Assembly: GCA_019414545.1 (NCBI GenBank)
Contig: DXLV01000001.1
Location: 83,838-109,517, forward strand
DNA length: 25,680 nucleotides
From: Collinsella sp.
Lineage (GTDB): Bacteria; Actinomycetota; Coriobacteriia; Coriobacteriales; Coriobacteriaceae
Reading direction: 5' to 3'
Shown here: positions 14,816 to 22,645 of the stretch, one piece after another
Numbering within the stretch: position 1 is the first letter of the stretch
How the letters are laid out: every line of letters begins with the position of its first letter
Notes under the pieces: model-generated
Database searches by the model: none
The model's input: the letters and a program-made list of their open reading frames with translations, nothing else
Told to the model about the DNA's origin: nothing
Position numbers and translations under genes: made by a program

Positions 14816-15472
14816 CTATTTACCACCTTTCATAGCCGGAATTCGGCCAACAACGGGAATACCCAGGAGCTCTTCTGCCTCTTCGGCACCGCGGATGCGG
14901 GTATTGAGCATGTCTGCCAAAACGACATAGGCAACTGCGATAAAGATACCGGCGAGGAACGCGACGGCAATATACAGCGTGCGCTTGGGGCCGCTGGGGG
15001 CTTCGGGGGTCTTAGCCTCGTCGATAACGTTGATGCTCTGGGCAGCGCCGACGTTCTGAGCGACCGTACTCACCGAGCTGGCAATGGCCTTTGCGACCTC
15101 AGCCGTCTCCTTGGCATCGGTGCCGGTAACCGAAAGCGTAATGACACGCGTGGTGGTCTCGGAGGAAACAGACACCTTGTAGTCATCCAGATCGGTGAGG
15201 CCCAGTTCTTTGGCGGCGCCGCTCTTAACGCTATCGCTATCCAGCAGCGTGGCGATATCGTTGGAAAGCATCTGGCTCGCCGAGAGATCGTTGTAGCTCA
15301 TCTGACCGCTATCGTCGGTCTTGGCGAGAATGTACATGCTCGTCGTCGCGGTATAGGTGTTGTCCATCGCAATGAAGGACACGATGCCCATGGCGATCGC
15401 GCAGACCACCGGAAGGGTGATGACCAGCTTGAGGTGCTTCTTCAGCAGCTGGAACAGTTCGAGAAGGGTCAT
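14816..15472 (-). CDS. Wzz/CpsC-like polysaccharide co-polymerase and kinase adaptor
   Basis: A 218-residue membrane protein with the Wzz topology: a cytoplasmic start (TLLELFQLLKKHLK), one helix at about 15-36, an extracytoplasmic domain to about 165, a second helix at about 167-187, and a cytoplasmic tail. The extracellular part starts with YTATTSMYIL and continues through a helical region rich in Ser, Asp and Leu. The tail ends RIRGAEEAEELLGIPVVGRI, the usual segment that contacts the BY-kinase. A proline near the second helix (EAPSGPKRT) fits the family pattern. ATG 15472..15470 has AAAGG about eight bases upstream. It is the first gene of the operon. Its promoter must lie between here and the phoR-like stop, and I see no convincing -35/-10 pair there. 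Confidence 0.9.
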   Translation of the reverse strand: MTLLELFQLLKKHLKLVITLPVVCAIAMGIVSFIAMDNTYTATTSMYILAKTDDSGQMSYNDLSASQMLSNDIATLLDSDSVKSGAAKELGLTDLDDYKVSVSSETTTRVITLSVTGTDAKETAEVAKAIASSVSTVAQNVGAAQSINVIDEAKTPEAPSGPKRTLYIAVAFLAGIFIAVAYVVLADMLNTRIRGAEEAEELLGIPVVGRIPAMKGGK

Positions 15473-15613
15473 GCAGCTTGCCTTTCATTTCCCCAGTTCG
15501 GATTGACAAAACTGTCCGTATGTTATCGCATCTTTTTACCGAGACCAAACTCTATACATAAGAAACAGGCTCTCCTGTAAAAATGTCGGAAGCAATCGTA
15601 AAATTGCACAACA

Positions 15614-15642
15614 ACGCCGCACCCGAAAGTCAAATGCGGCGT
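15614..15642 (-). terminator. Possible terminator of the PhoR-like gene
   Basis: ACGCCGCA (15614-15621) pairs with TGCGGCGT (15635-15642) around a 13-base loop. On the minus strand TTGTTGTGCAATTTT follows, a poor but T-rich tail. It lies about 26 bases after the histidine kinase stop and before the capsule operon. Confidence 0.45.
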
Positions 15643-15667
15643 CTACATCAATATCTATGTTGTATCG

Positions 15668-17092
15668 CTATGCGAATGGCTCGTCCTGCTGTATGGGAAA
15701 CGTCACCGTAATGGTGGTCCCCACGCCCAACTTGCTCGACAGATCGAGCGTGGCGTGATGATACAGGGCCGCATGCTTGACAATGGCAAGCCCCAGGCCG
15801 GTTCCGCCGCGTGCCTTGGACCTACTCTTGTCCACGCGATAGAACCGCTCAAATACCTTGCCCTGTTCTTCAGGCGCGATACCGATTCCCGTGTCGGCGA
15901 CAGCGAGGAACGGATGGCCTTCGTCGTTGGTGCCGCACTGCAGCGTAACCGTACCGCCGGGCCGATTGTAGCGGATGGCGTTGCTTGCCAGATTATAGAT
16001 GAGCTCGTCGACCAAGCGCGACACGCCTTCGATGACCACAGGCTTGGTCTCATGACTTATCGTCACATTCGCCTGACGGGCAACCTGTTCAAGACGCTGC
16101 TCAACCGCGTAGATCGCACGCGAGAGCTCAATAGGCTCCGTGGACCCAATGGGCACTGCCTCGCCTTCAGTTGCACGTTCGGCCTCGTCCAAGTTAGACA
16201 GCGTAAGGATGTCGTTGACAAGCGCTGCCAAGCGGCCCGCCTCACGATAGATGCGACCGCCAAAGTTGCGCAGGTCGTCCTCGCCCTCGACCATGCCATT
16301 TGCGATGAGCTCGGCATAGCCCGAAATCGCCGTAAGCGGCGTCTTGAGCTCATGGGTGATATTCGCCGTGAACTCGCGGCGCATACGGTCGTTGTCCGCT
16401 AGCACCGCCATTTGGCGCTTGAGTTCCTGGCGCTGCGACTCGATACGCTCAAGCATGGGGACCATCTCGGCATAGGCGTGCTCATAGCTACGGCGTGGGT
16501 GATCCAAATCCACCTCTTGCAACGGCGCGATGATGGCACGGGACTCACGGCGCGCCATAAAAAACGAGAGTACTGCACCCGCTGCTGCGATAAGCAGCAT
16601 CGGCGCCAGCATCGACAGCAAAATCGCCGCAACGCCAGGCTGGGCCTGCGCCAAGCGAACGACCTGGCCGTTATCAAGGGTGACGGCGCGATACAGCATA
16701 ATCTCGTCGAGTGTAGAGCTTGCGCGCTCCGCGGAACCCGAACCACTCTCAAAGGCCTCGATGACCTCGGGGCGATCGCCATGGTTGGGCAGTGTGGAAG
16801 GTGACGCCTCGTTGTCGTAGGCAACAGATCCGTCCTTATTGATCAGCGTGATACGAAGATCCTCGCGATCGAGGCTTCGCAAGAACGGAATGGGCTCCTG
16901 CTGCTCGTCGAGGGCGGCAGCAATGAGCTCGGTTTCCTGCGCCAGATTGGCACTCGTGGCATCCGCCAAAGTGTTTTGCACAAAGAACGCACCCAGCACC
17001 GTAAACGCCACGATAACCGCCATGGCGCAGACAAAGATCGTCACAAAAACGCGGTGCGACAGCGTATGTTTTCCCTGGGGGGCGAAGACCAC
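15668..17092 (-). CDS. phoR: PhoR-like sensor histidine kinase
   Basis: A 474-residue inner-membrane sensor. The first helix is at about 14-38 and the second at about 154-180. Between them is an extracytoplasmic domain of about 115 residues resembling those of PhoR/WalK-type sensors. The dimerisation motif FTANITHELKTPLTAISGYA carries the phospho-accepting His247. The ATPase domain has NLASNAIRYNRPGG (N box), DTGIGI (G1), FERFYRVDKSR (F box) and GGTGLGLAIVKH (G2). I chose GTG 17092..17090 because GGAGG lies eight bases upstream, inside the end of the regulator gene, which stops three bases before. Position beside pstB and a PhoB-like regulator suggests phosphate starvation sensing. The phoR name rests on context and overall similarity, since histidine kinases of this subtype have varied inputs. 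Confidence 0.85.
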   Translation of the reverse strand: MVFAPQGKHTLSHRVFVTIFVCAMAVIVAFTVLGAFFVQNTLADATSANLAQETELIAAALDEQQEPIPFLRSLDREDLRITLINKDGSVAYDNEASPSTLPNHGDRPEVIEAFESGSGSAERASSTLDEIMLYRAVTLDNGQVVRLAQAQPGVAAILLSMLAPMLLIAAAGAVLSFFMARRESRAIIAPLQEVDLDHPRRSYEHAYAEMVPMLERIESQRQELKRQMAVLADNDRMRREFTANITHELKTPLTAISGYAELIANGMVEGEDDLRNFGGRIYREAGRLAALVNDILTLSNLDEAERATEGEAVPIGSTEPIELSRAIYAVEQRLEQVARQANVTISHETKPVVIEGVSRLVDELIYNLASNAIRYNRPGGTVTLQCGTNDEGHPFLAVADTGIGIAPEEQGKVFERFYRVDKSRSKARGGTGLGLAIVKHAALYHHATLDLSSKLGVGTTITVTFPIQQDEPFA

Positions 17093-17095
17093 GGG

Positions 17096-17824
17096 TTACT
17101 CCTCCGATGCGGTGGCCGCGGTGTCGTCGCCTTCGGCACCATCACCGGCAGAAGGCTCGGCCAGGCGATAACCCACGCCGCGCACGGTCTCGATGGCGCT
17201 GGCATGCTCGCCCAGTTTTTGGCGAAGCGTCTGCACGTGCACGTCAACGGTGCGCGAACCGCCGTCGAAGTCCCAGCCCCACACGCTCTGCAGCAACGAC
17301 TCGCGGGTAAAGACCACACCGGGCTTGCGCATGAGGTACTCGAGCAGGTCGAACTCGCGCAGGGTGAGCTTAAGCGGCTCGCCGGCAACGGTCACCTCGC
17401 GATGGCTGGGCGAAAGCACGATGTCGCCCACGCTGAGCACATCGCTCGCCTGCTTGACCATGCCGCCGCGACGCAGCAGTGCGCGGCAGCGGCTCGCAAG
17501 CTCCATGAGCGAAAACGGCTTAGTCAGGTAATCGTCGGCACCGCCATCGAGCGCCATCACCTTGTCGAGTTCGGTGTCCTTGGCGGTAAGCATCATGATG
17601 GGCACCGTCGCCGTCAGGCGATCGGCACGCAGGCGACGCATAATCGCCAAGCCATCGGTGTCGGGCAGCATGATATCGAGCAGCACAGCATCGGGCACCC
17701 GTCGCGCCACGGCAGCTTTAAACTCGCCATCACACGAAAAGCCCTCGGCCTCGATTCCCTGCTTGCGCAGCGCGTAGACTGTCAAATCCCTGATGTTGTC
17801 ATCGTCCTCGACGTAATAGATCAT
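17096..17824 (-). CDS. phoB: PhoB/PhoP-like response regulator (OmpR family)
   Basis: A 242-residue DNA-binding regulator. The receiver domain (1-118) has acidic residues EDDD (6-9), the phosphorylation site Asp50 in LLDIMLPDTDG, the switch Thr in MLTAKD and the conserved Lys in LTKPFS. The OmpR-type winged helix (about 130-228) shows LTLREFDLLEYLM, FTRESLLQSVWGWDF, a recognition-helix region RTVDVHVQTLRQKLGE and VRGVGYRL. A short Ala/Glu/Asp-rich tail follows. ATG 17824..17822 has AAAGGGG six bases upstream. The partner kinase follows after three bases, and pstB lies 64 bases upstream in the same direction, all consistent with phosphate control. I see no separate promoter in the 64-base gap. 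The gene name is context-based. Confidence 0.87.
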   Translation of the reverse strand: MIYYVEDDDNIRDLTVYALRKQGIEAEGFSCDGEFKAAVARRVPDAVLLDIMLPDTDGLAIMRRLRADRLTATVPIMMLTAKDTELDKVMALDGGADDYLTKPFSLMELASRCRALLRRGGMVKQASDVLSVGDIVLSPSHREVTVAGEPLKLTLREFDLLEYLMRKPGVVFTRESLLQSVWGWDFDGGSRTVDVHVQTLRQKLGEHASAIETVRGVGYRLAEPSAGDGAEGDDTAATASEE

Positions 17825-17888
17825 GTTGAACCCCTTTGCGGCCGATATGACCGCATCTTAACCCTAAAGGCACCTGTAAAAGACAGCG

Positions 17889-18764
17889 TCAGCCAAAACG
17901 CCCCGTCAAATAATCCGCGGTGCGCGGATCGGACGGATTCTTGAAGAGTTGCGCGGTGGGCGCGTGCTCCACCAGCTCACCCAGCAAAAAGAACGCAACC
18001 GAATCGGAAATACGCGCGGCCTGCTGCATGTTGTGCGTCACGACCACCAGCGTGCAGGTCTCCTTGAGCTCGCAGGCCAGCTGCTCCACCACCAACGTCG
18101 ACACAGGGTCGAGTGCCGAGGTCGGCTCGTCCATCAGCAGAATGTCGGGCTGCACGGCAAGTGCGCGAGCGATGCACAGGCGCTGCTGCTGTCCACCCGA
18201 AAGACCCAGGCCCGACTCTTTGAGCTTGTCCTTGACCTCGTCCCACAGGGCAGCGCGACGCAGGGAGTCCTCGACCAGCTCATCGAGCACGGCGCGGTCG
18301 CGCACACCCATACCGAGAGGACCGTAGGCGACGTTGTCGTAGATGCTCATGGGAAATGGGTTGGGGCGTTGGAACACCATGCCCACGCGCTGGCGCAAAC
18401 GGCAGATGTCGCAATCGCCCAGGATATCTTGACCATCGAACGCAATCTTGCCCTCGATGCGGCAATCCTTGATGCCGTCGTTCATGCGGTTAAAGCAGCG
18501 CAGCAACGTGGACTTTCCGCAGCCCGAAGGCCCGATGAACGAGGTGATCTGCTTGTCGCGGATCTTGATATTCACGTCCTTGAGCGCATGGTGGTCGCCA
18601 TAGAACAGGTCGAGGCCCTCGACATCGATGCGCGTCGGCGAGGCGGCAAGATCCTCTGCCGTGGGGCGAGTCGCATCCCCAACCTCGCGCTCATGCGCGG
18701 CCTCGGCCTGCGCTTCCATGAGTTCTTCAAGCTCCGTGGGCTCCGCAGCCGCAGCAGCCGTCAT
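17889..18764 (-). CDS. pstB: Phosphate ABC transporter ATP-binding protein PstB
   Basis: A 291-residue ATPase that powers the high-affinity phosphate importer PstSCAB on the cytoplasmic face. Seen: Walker A GPSGCGKST (78-86), the PstB-typical LRCFNRMND after it, VGMVFQRPNPFPMSIYDNVA around the Q loop, the signature GLSGGQQQRL, Walker B ILLMDEPTSALDP and the switch THNMQQA. ATG 18764..18762 is preferred because GGAGGTG lies six bases upstream; an ATG five codons earlier has none. The N-terminus carries about 40 extra residues rich in Ala and Glu before the usual IDVEGL start, longer than typical PstB. The permease and binding-protein genes (pstSCA) and phoU are not next to it, which is unusual. 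A Pho-box-like repeat lies upstream. Confidence 0.95.
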   Translation of the reverse strand: MTAAAAAEPTELEELMEAQAEAAHEREVGDATRPTAEDLAASPTRIDVEGLDLFYGDHHALKDVNIKIRDKQITSFIGPSGCGKSTLLRCFNRMNDGIKDCRIEGKIAFDGQDILGDCDICRLRQRVGMVFQRPNPFPMSIYDNVAYGPLGMGVRDRAVLDELVEDSLRRAALWDEVKDKLKESGLGLSGGQQQRLCIARALAVQPDILLMDEPTSALDPVSTLVVEQLACELKETCTLVVVTHNMQQAARISDSVAFFLLGELVEHAPTAQLFKNPSDPRTADYLTGRFG

Positions 18765-18840
18765 ACCGCACACCTCCATATCGATATCAATTCAGCAGTA
18801 TCAATAGTAGGAATCGCGGCTCATACGCACGTGAGCACAT

Positions 18841-18857
18841 TGTCAAGTGTTTGTAAG
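18841..18857 (-). promoter_or_regulatory. Pho-box-like direct repeat upstream of pstB
   Basis: The minus strand reads CTTACA, five bases, TTGACA. These are two near-copies 11 bases apart, resembling the TTAACA-type repeats bound by Bacillus PhoP. It lies about 80-95 bases before the pstB ATG, just after the upstream kinase stop. TTGACA could also serve as a -35, with TATGAG 15 bases on as a poor -10. Binding by the neighbouring PhoB-like regulator is inference. Confidence 0.35.
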
Positions 18858-18867
18858 GGCACGCTAG

Positions 18868-20106
18868 CTATGCGACGGGCAGCTCGATGGTGAATATCGT
18901 GTGTTCGGGCGTCGATTCACTTGCAACGGTACCGCCGTGTGCCGCGATGATCTCCTTGGCAATAGCAAGGCCCAAACCGGCACCACCGCGATTGGTCGCA
19001 CGCGCCGCATCCAGGCGATAGAACTTCTCAAAGATCACCTTGAGCTTAGCCGCAGGGATAGGATCGCCCTGATTGATAAAGCGCACGCGCACGCCGCCAT
19101 CGTCTTGGCGCCTGGCCTCAATCGTGATAGTCGAGCCCTCATAGCTATAGGCGACGGCGTTTTTCATGATGTTGTTAAACACGCGGGCCATCTTATCGCC
19201 ATCCACGAGCACCGTCAGGTCCTCGCGAATATCAACTTGGGCTTCCTTATGCTGCTCGTTGAGAATGGGATAGAACTCGTCAGCCACCTGAGCCAGCAGC
19301 AACCCCAGATCAACATAGCCGCGCGTGAGCACGATATCGTGGAAGTCAAAGCGCGTGATATCGAAGAACTCTTCGATGAGCGCATCGAGCCGGTGCGCCT
19401 TGTCGAGCGCCACGCCCGTAAAGTGCGCACGTTGCTCAACCGGCAGCTCAGGAGCCTCTTGAAGCAGCGAAAGATAGCCCACCACACTGGCAAGCGGGGT
19501 GCGTAGGTCATGTGCCAAGTACGTGACCAGATCGTCCTTGCGATGAGACTCGTCACGCAAGGCCTGCTGCACCTTGCGCTCGCGATCGCGCACACGGTTG
19601 AGTGCGCCCTCGACCTCCAGGAAGTCGCCGTCGATGTTGTCCCAGGTGTCGGGGTGATCGATCAGGCGATCTTGAATACGAGCGGCCAGCACACAATCGG
19701 CATGCTGCTCGCCCTGCTCATAGCCCTGGTAGTACAGGGCGCGGCCGCAAAAGAACAGCACGCACACGGCAAGCGCCAGCACAAAGCCAAGCATGTTGAA
19801 TACAAAGCCGGCATCGAACAGCACCGGCCCTTCGATGCCGCCGAGTGCCATGGCGCCAATCGCCAACGTCATGGCCCACGCGGCACCGCCAATCACCACG
19901 CAGCGGCGTACGATTTCAAATCGATCGATCAGCAAAAAGCCGACAAGCAGCACCGCCAAGATTCCAGCGATGTTATCGATGCCAATCAGCAGCAGGCTCA
20001 GCAAAAAGAGCAGCACCGTTGCAAGCGCGCGGTTGTCGACGACCGACCTCACGTATTCAAAGAGTCGATCGGGCACCTCGAATGCCTGCCTATCGTCTTT
20101 TGTCAT
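18868..20106 (-). CDS. VanS-like sensor histidine kinase
   Basis: A 412-residue membrane kinase. Four hydrophobic segments lie near residues 27-45, 47-64, 69-90 and 103-123, with very short loops and no extracytoplasmic sensor domain, so the signal is probably read in the membrane. A coiled linker (about 165-190) leads to YLAHDLRTPLASVVGYL with the phospho-accepting His199. The ATPase domain has NNIMKNAVAYSYEG, INQGDPIP in place of a canonical G1, FEKFYRLDAAR and GGAGLGLAIAKEI. This matches VanS-type kinases. I prefer ATG 20106..20104, with GGGG eight bases upstream, over a GTG two codons earlier. It follows its VanR-like partner by about 25 bases. The stimulus is unknown. Envelope stress is suggested by the divergent carboxypeptidase gene. 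Confidence 0.88.
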   Translation of the reverse strand: MTKDDRQAFEVPDRLFEYVRSVVDNRALATVLLFLLSLLLIGIDNIAGILAVLLVGFLLIDRFEIVRRCVVIGGAAWAMTLAIGAMALGGIEGPVLFDAGFVFNMLGFVLALAVCVLFFCGRALYYQGYEQGEQHADCVLAARIQDRLIDHPDTWDNIDGDFLEVEGALNRVRDRERKVQQALRDESHRKDDLVTYLAHDLRTPLASVVGYLSLLQEAPELPVEQRAHFTGVALDKAHRLDALIEEFFDITRFDFHDIVLTRGYVDLGLLLAQVADEFYPILNEQHKEAQVDIREDLTVLVDGDKMARVFNNIMKNAVAYSYEGSTITIEARRQDDGGVRVRFINQGDPIPAAKLKVIFEKFYRLDAARATNRGGAGLGLAIAKEIIAAHGGTVASESTPEHTIFTIELPVA

Positions 20107-20131
20107 ATCCACTTCCCCACCATCAAAGGCG

Positions 20132-20827
20132 TTATTCGATTATGTAGCCGACGCCCCAGACGTTTTTGATAAAGCGCGGCTTTTGAGCGTCGTAACCGAT
20201 CTTTTCGCGCAGGTGGCGAATGTGCACCATCACCGTATTGTTGGAGCCGGGCATAAAATCCTCGTTCCACACCGCGCGGAACAGATCCTCCACGGCCACC
20301 ACGCTGCCGCGATGCTCGACCAGATACAGCAAGATGGAATACTCGATGGGCGTGAGGCGCACCGGCGCACCGTCCACCGTTACGGAACGGGCATCGCGGT
20401 TGATCTCCAGGCCGTCGAACTGGATGGTCGGCGACTCGGCCGCCTGCGCGCGGCTACCGTAGCTGGTGTAGCGGCGAAGCTGAGCGTGCACGCGCGCGAT
20501 GAGCTCCAGCGGGCGGAACGGCTTAACCACGTAATCGTCCGCGCCAAGCGAAAGGCCCTCGATCTTGTCTTGCTGGGCATCGCGCGCCGTCAGCATGATC
20601 ACGGGATAGGTATGGCTGGAACGGATCGTACGCAGCAACTCAAGCCCGTCGATATCGGGCAGCATGACATCCAGCAGCGCAAGATCGAACTCCTGCTCCA
20701 AGATTGCCTTGGCAGCATCGGCCCCGCTATAGGCGACCTGTACGTCAAAGCCTTCTTTTGTAAGGTAGATACCAACCAAGTCGGCGATGGCCTTTTCGTC
20801 ATCAACTACCAAAATGCGCTCGTTCAT
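20132..20827 (-). CDS. VanR-like response regulator (OmpR family)
   Basis: A 231-residue regulator. The receiver domain begins ILVVDDEKAIADLV with acidic pair Asp9/Asp10. Asp53 lies in LLDVMLPDIDGLELL, the switch Thr in MLTARD and the Lys in VVKPFRPLELIARV. This follows the VanR pattern closely. The winged-helix domain includes LTPIEYSILLYLVEH, VVAVEDLFRAVWNEDF, NTVMVHIRHLREKIG and NVWGVGYIIE at the C-terminus. ATG 20827..20825 has GAGGAG five bases upstream. The gene leads the two-gene system and is divergent from the D-alanyl-D-alanine carboxypeptidase gene, sharing a 197-base region with an inverted repeat. Control of that gene is plausible but not shown. No van ligase or dehydrogenase gene is present, so vancomycin resistance is not implied. 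Confidence 0.9.
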   Translation of the reverse strand: MNERILVVDDEKAIADLVGIYLTKEGFDVQVAYSGADAAKAILEQEFDLALLDVMLPDIDGLELLRTIRSSHTYPVIMLTARDAQQDKIEGLSLGADDYVVKPFRPLELIARVHAQLRRYTSYGSRAQAAESPTIQFDGLEINRDARSVTVDGAPVRLTPIEYSILLYLVEHRGSVVAVEDLFRAVWNEDFMPGSNNTVMVHIRHLREKIGYDAQKPRFIKNVWGVGYIIE

Positions 20828-20847
20828 GCGTGCTCCTCTCGCGCTCC

Positions 20848-20853
20848 ATTATG
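20848..20853 (-). promoter_or_regulatory. Candidate -10 box for the VanR-like gene
   Basis: CATAAT on the minus strand, about 21 bases before the ATG. No clear -35 lies 16-18 bases upstream (TGTGTG at best), as is common for activated promoters. Confidence 0.3.
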
Positions 20854-20886
20854 CCCGAGGGGGCGCACGCCACACACAACAAGCGT

Positions 20887-20913
20887 GGGTGATTAAGTCG
20901 GCCTTAAGCACCC
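20887..20913. promoter_or_regulatory. Inverted repeat in the divergent promoter region (possible operator)
   Basis: GGGTGATTAAG (20887-20897) and CTTAAGCACCC (20903-20913) form an 11-base inverted repeat with one mismatch around TCGGC. It lies between candidate promoters for the VanR-like gene and the carboxypeptidase gene, a fitting place for a shared regulator. Confidence 0.38.
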
Positions 20914-20979
20914 TTGTGCCCGTTCGGGCGCGGATGTGGGCCACGCACGCACGCGATGATCGCCGACACCGGCAAACGA

Positions 20980-20985
20980 TATACT
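20980..20985 (+). promoter_or_regulatory. Candidate -10 box for the D-alanyl-D-alanine carboxypeptidase gene
   Basis: TATACT in an AT-richer stretch, 39 bases before the GTG chosen as start. No clear -35. Its position inside the longer open frame argues for the downstream GTG as start. Confidence 0.4.
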
Positions 20986-21024
20986 CTAGTTCTAGAAGAG
21001 ACCATCCCGTCGAAAGCGAAATCT

Positions 21025-22365
21025 GTGAAGTCCCTCACCTCTTTTGCAAAGCGCTCAGCTCAGCTTGCCGCCGGCTTTGTCTGCGCTATCGCCCTTGCCG
21101 CTGGCGTGCCCACCGTCGCCGGCGCCCAAGTACTCACGACCGACAATGTTTGCGGCAAAACCGCCGATGCGCGCGGCATCACGGCCGAAAATCTGCCCGA
21201 TATCGATGCGACCAATGCGCTCGTCATGGGCAAAGACGGCACCGTCTACTATGGGCGCGGCGCCGATGAGCAGGTTAAAATCGCCTCGATCACCAAGGTC
21301 ATGACCGCAATCCTAACCGTCGAGAATTGCAAGATGGACGAGAAGGTCACGGTGAGCAACGCCGCAGCCACCGTGGGTAATTCGACCGCCGGCTTGCTCG
21401 AAGGTGACGAGCTTACCGTGGAGCAGGCACTGCGCGGCCTGATGATTCCCTCGGGCAACGACGCCGCCGTCGTGCTCGCCGAATATGTGGGCAAGAAGAT
21501 CGACCCTAAGACCAAAGACGCCGAGGCAACCTTTGTGAAGGCCATGAACGAGCGCGCTAAGAAGCTCGGCTGCACCGGTACGCTTTTTGAAAACCCGCAT
21601 GGTCTGGACTTTGATGAGTGGGCTGGCGATATGCACTCAACCGCACACGACGTAGCGCTGATGATGCAGGAGGCCATGAAAAACGACACGATCCGCGAGG
21701 TCGTAGCGAGCGAGGATTCCTGGATCGAGGTCACGGGCGCCGACGGCACCGACCATTCGCATTCCATGGACACGCACAACGTTTTGCTCGGTCAGGACGG
21801 AAACGTTGGCGGCAAGACCGGCACCACCGACGACGCGGGCTACTGCTTTACGGGTGCCTACAACCGCGATGGCGACGAGATCTACACCGTCGTTTTGAAC
21901 TCCACCACCACCGACCAGCGCTTTACCGATACCGCAACCCTTGCCAATTGGTACTACGGTCACAAGGTGACGGTCGCAATCGCCAACACGCAGGAAAAGA
22001 CCGCCAACGGCAACCCGCTTATGGCGCGCATTGGTCAAACCGACTGGACGGATAAGACGATCGACGCCACGCTCGCCGACCCCACGGCGCAAGCGACCGT
22101 GTTTTCCCTTGCCGGCGAGGTGACCGAAAAGGTTAGCTACGACGATCTTTCGGGCACGGTGCATGTGGGCGACAAGGTGGGCAGCGTTACGCTCAAGCAG
22201 GATGGCACCAAGATTGCCGTCGTGGATTTGGTTGCCGACGAGGAAGGCTCGGGGCCGAATCCCATTGAGTGGCTACTCGTAAAACTCGATCGCTTGGGCC
22301 GTCGTATCGACAACCGCCCACTTGCGGCAGAGAACGAGACCGTCGCCAAGGCGCCCGAGGTGTAG
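21025..22365 (+). CDS. dacA: D-alanyl-D-alanine carboxypeptidase (penicillin-binding protein 5/6 type, S11)
   Basis: A 446-residue secreted or membrane-attached serine peptidase that trims the terminal D-Ala of peptidoglycan stem peptides. A signal peptide spans about 1-34: Lys/Arg near the start, a hydrophobic stretch LAAGFVCAIALAAGVP, and cleavage near AGA-Q. The three active-site motifs are present: SITK (88-91, nucleophile Ser88), SGN (143-145) and KTG (264-266). A beta-rich C-terminal domain follows. The tail NPIEWLLVKLDRLGRRID looks like an amphipathic anchoring helix, as in PBP5. The frame is open back to 20914, but the signal peptide fits the GTG at 21025, and a TATACT lies just before it. 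The ribosome site is weak (GAAAG). It is the only plus-strand protein gene and is divergent from the VanRS-like pair. Confidence 0.93.
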   Translation: MKSLTSFAKRSAQLAAGFVCAIALAAGVPTVAGAQVLTTDNVCGKTADARGITAENLPDIDATNALVMGKDGTVYYGRGADEQVKIASITKVMTAILTVENCKMDEKVTVSNAAATVGNSTAGLLEGDELTVEQALRGLMIPSGNDAAVVLAEYVGKKIDPKTKDAEATFVKAMNERAKKLGCTGTLFENPHGLDFDEWAGDMHSTAHDVALMMQEAMKNDTIREVVASEDSWIEVTGADGTDHSHSMDTHNVLLGQDGNVGGKTGTTDDAGYCFTGAYNRDGDEIYTVVLNSTTTDQRFTDTATLANWYYGHKVTVAIANTQEKTANGNPLMARIGQTDWTDKTIDATLADPTAQATVFSLAGEVTEKVSYDDLSGTVHVGDKVGSVTLKQDGTKIAVVDLVADEEGSGPNPIEWLLVKLDRLGRRIDNRPLAAENETVAKAPEV

Positions 22366-22389
22366 GGCGCAAGAATAATAAGTCCACTG

Positions 22390-22422
22390 AAAGGAGGCGT
22401 CCGAAAGGATGCCTCCTTTTTT
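22390..22422 (+). terminator. Intrinsic terminator of dacA
   Basis: AAAGGAGGCGTCC and GGATGCCTCCTTT pair over 13 bases with one G-U around a GAAA tetraloop, followed by a six-base T-run. It begins 25 bases after the dacA stop. Confidence 0.95.
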
Positions 22423-22455
22423 GAGGGTTCGAATCCCCAGCCTCCTTTCTCCACA

Positions 22456-22482
22456 CAAAAAAGGGCCCCAAATGGGACCCTT
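22456..22482 (-). terminator. Second (displaced) copy of the tRNA-Ser terminator
   Basis: On the minus strand AAGGGTCCC pairs with GGGGCCCTT around ATTT, followed by TTTT. The equivalent structure at 22646-22672 has a different loop and slightly different pairs, so the stem has been kept despite divergence. Confidence 0.75.
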
Positions 22483-22513
22483 CTTCAAATTCGTACTGGC
22501 GGAGAGCTGGGGA

Positions 22514-22614
22514 TGTCCGGGCATGCTGCGCATGCCCTCCGGCTTCAAAGCCTGGCGGCTTTTCGCCCACGGGCTACAAACGCTTTCGCGTTTGCTTAAC
22601 GCCCGTGCCCTCTC
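22514..22614. repeat. Multi-hairpin core element A between the duplicated tRNA-Ser ends
   Basis: On the plus strand GGGCATGC/GCATGCCC (22519-22526, 22530-22537) pair around TGC. Short stems GGCTT/AAGCC and GGCG/CGCC follow. A large stem then pairs CACGGGC (22568-22574) with GCCCGTG (22601-22607), enclosing CAAACGC (22577-22583) with GCGTTTG (22588-22594). It has the same layout as the element at 25491-25616, with compensating changes. Confidence 0.75.
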
Positions 22615-22645
22615 GGGTTCGAATCCCCAGCTAACGTGGTTCAAC

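Noticed and set aside
20914..21024. Upstream extension of the carboxypeptidase reading frame
   Set aside because: It would put 37 residues before a clear signal peptide, lacks a ribosome site and contains the likely -10 box.
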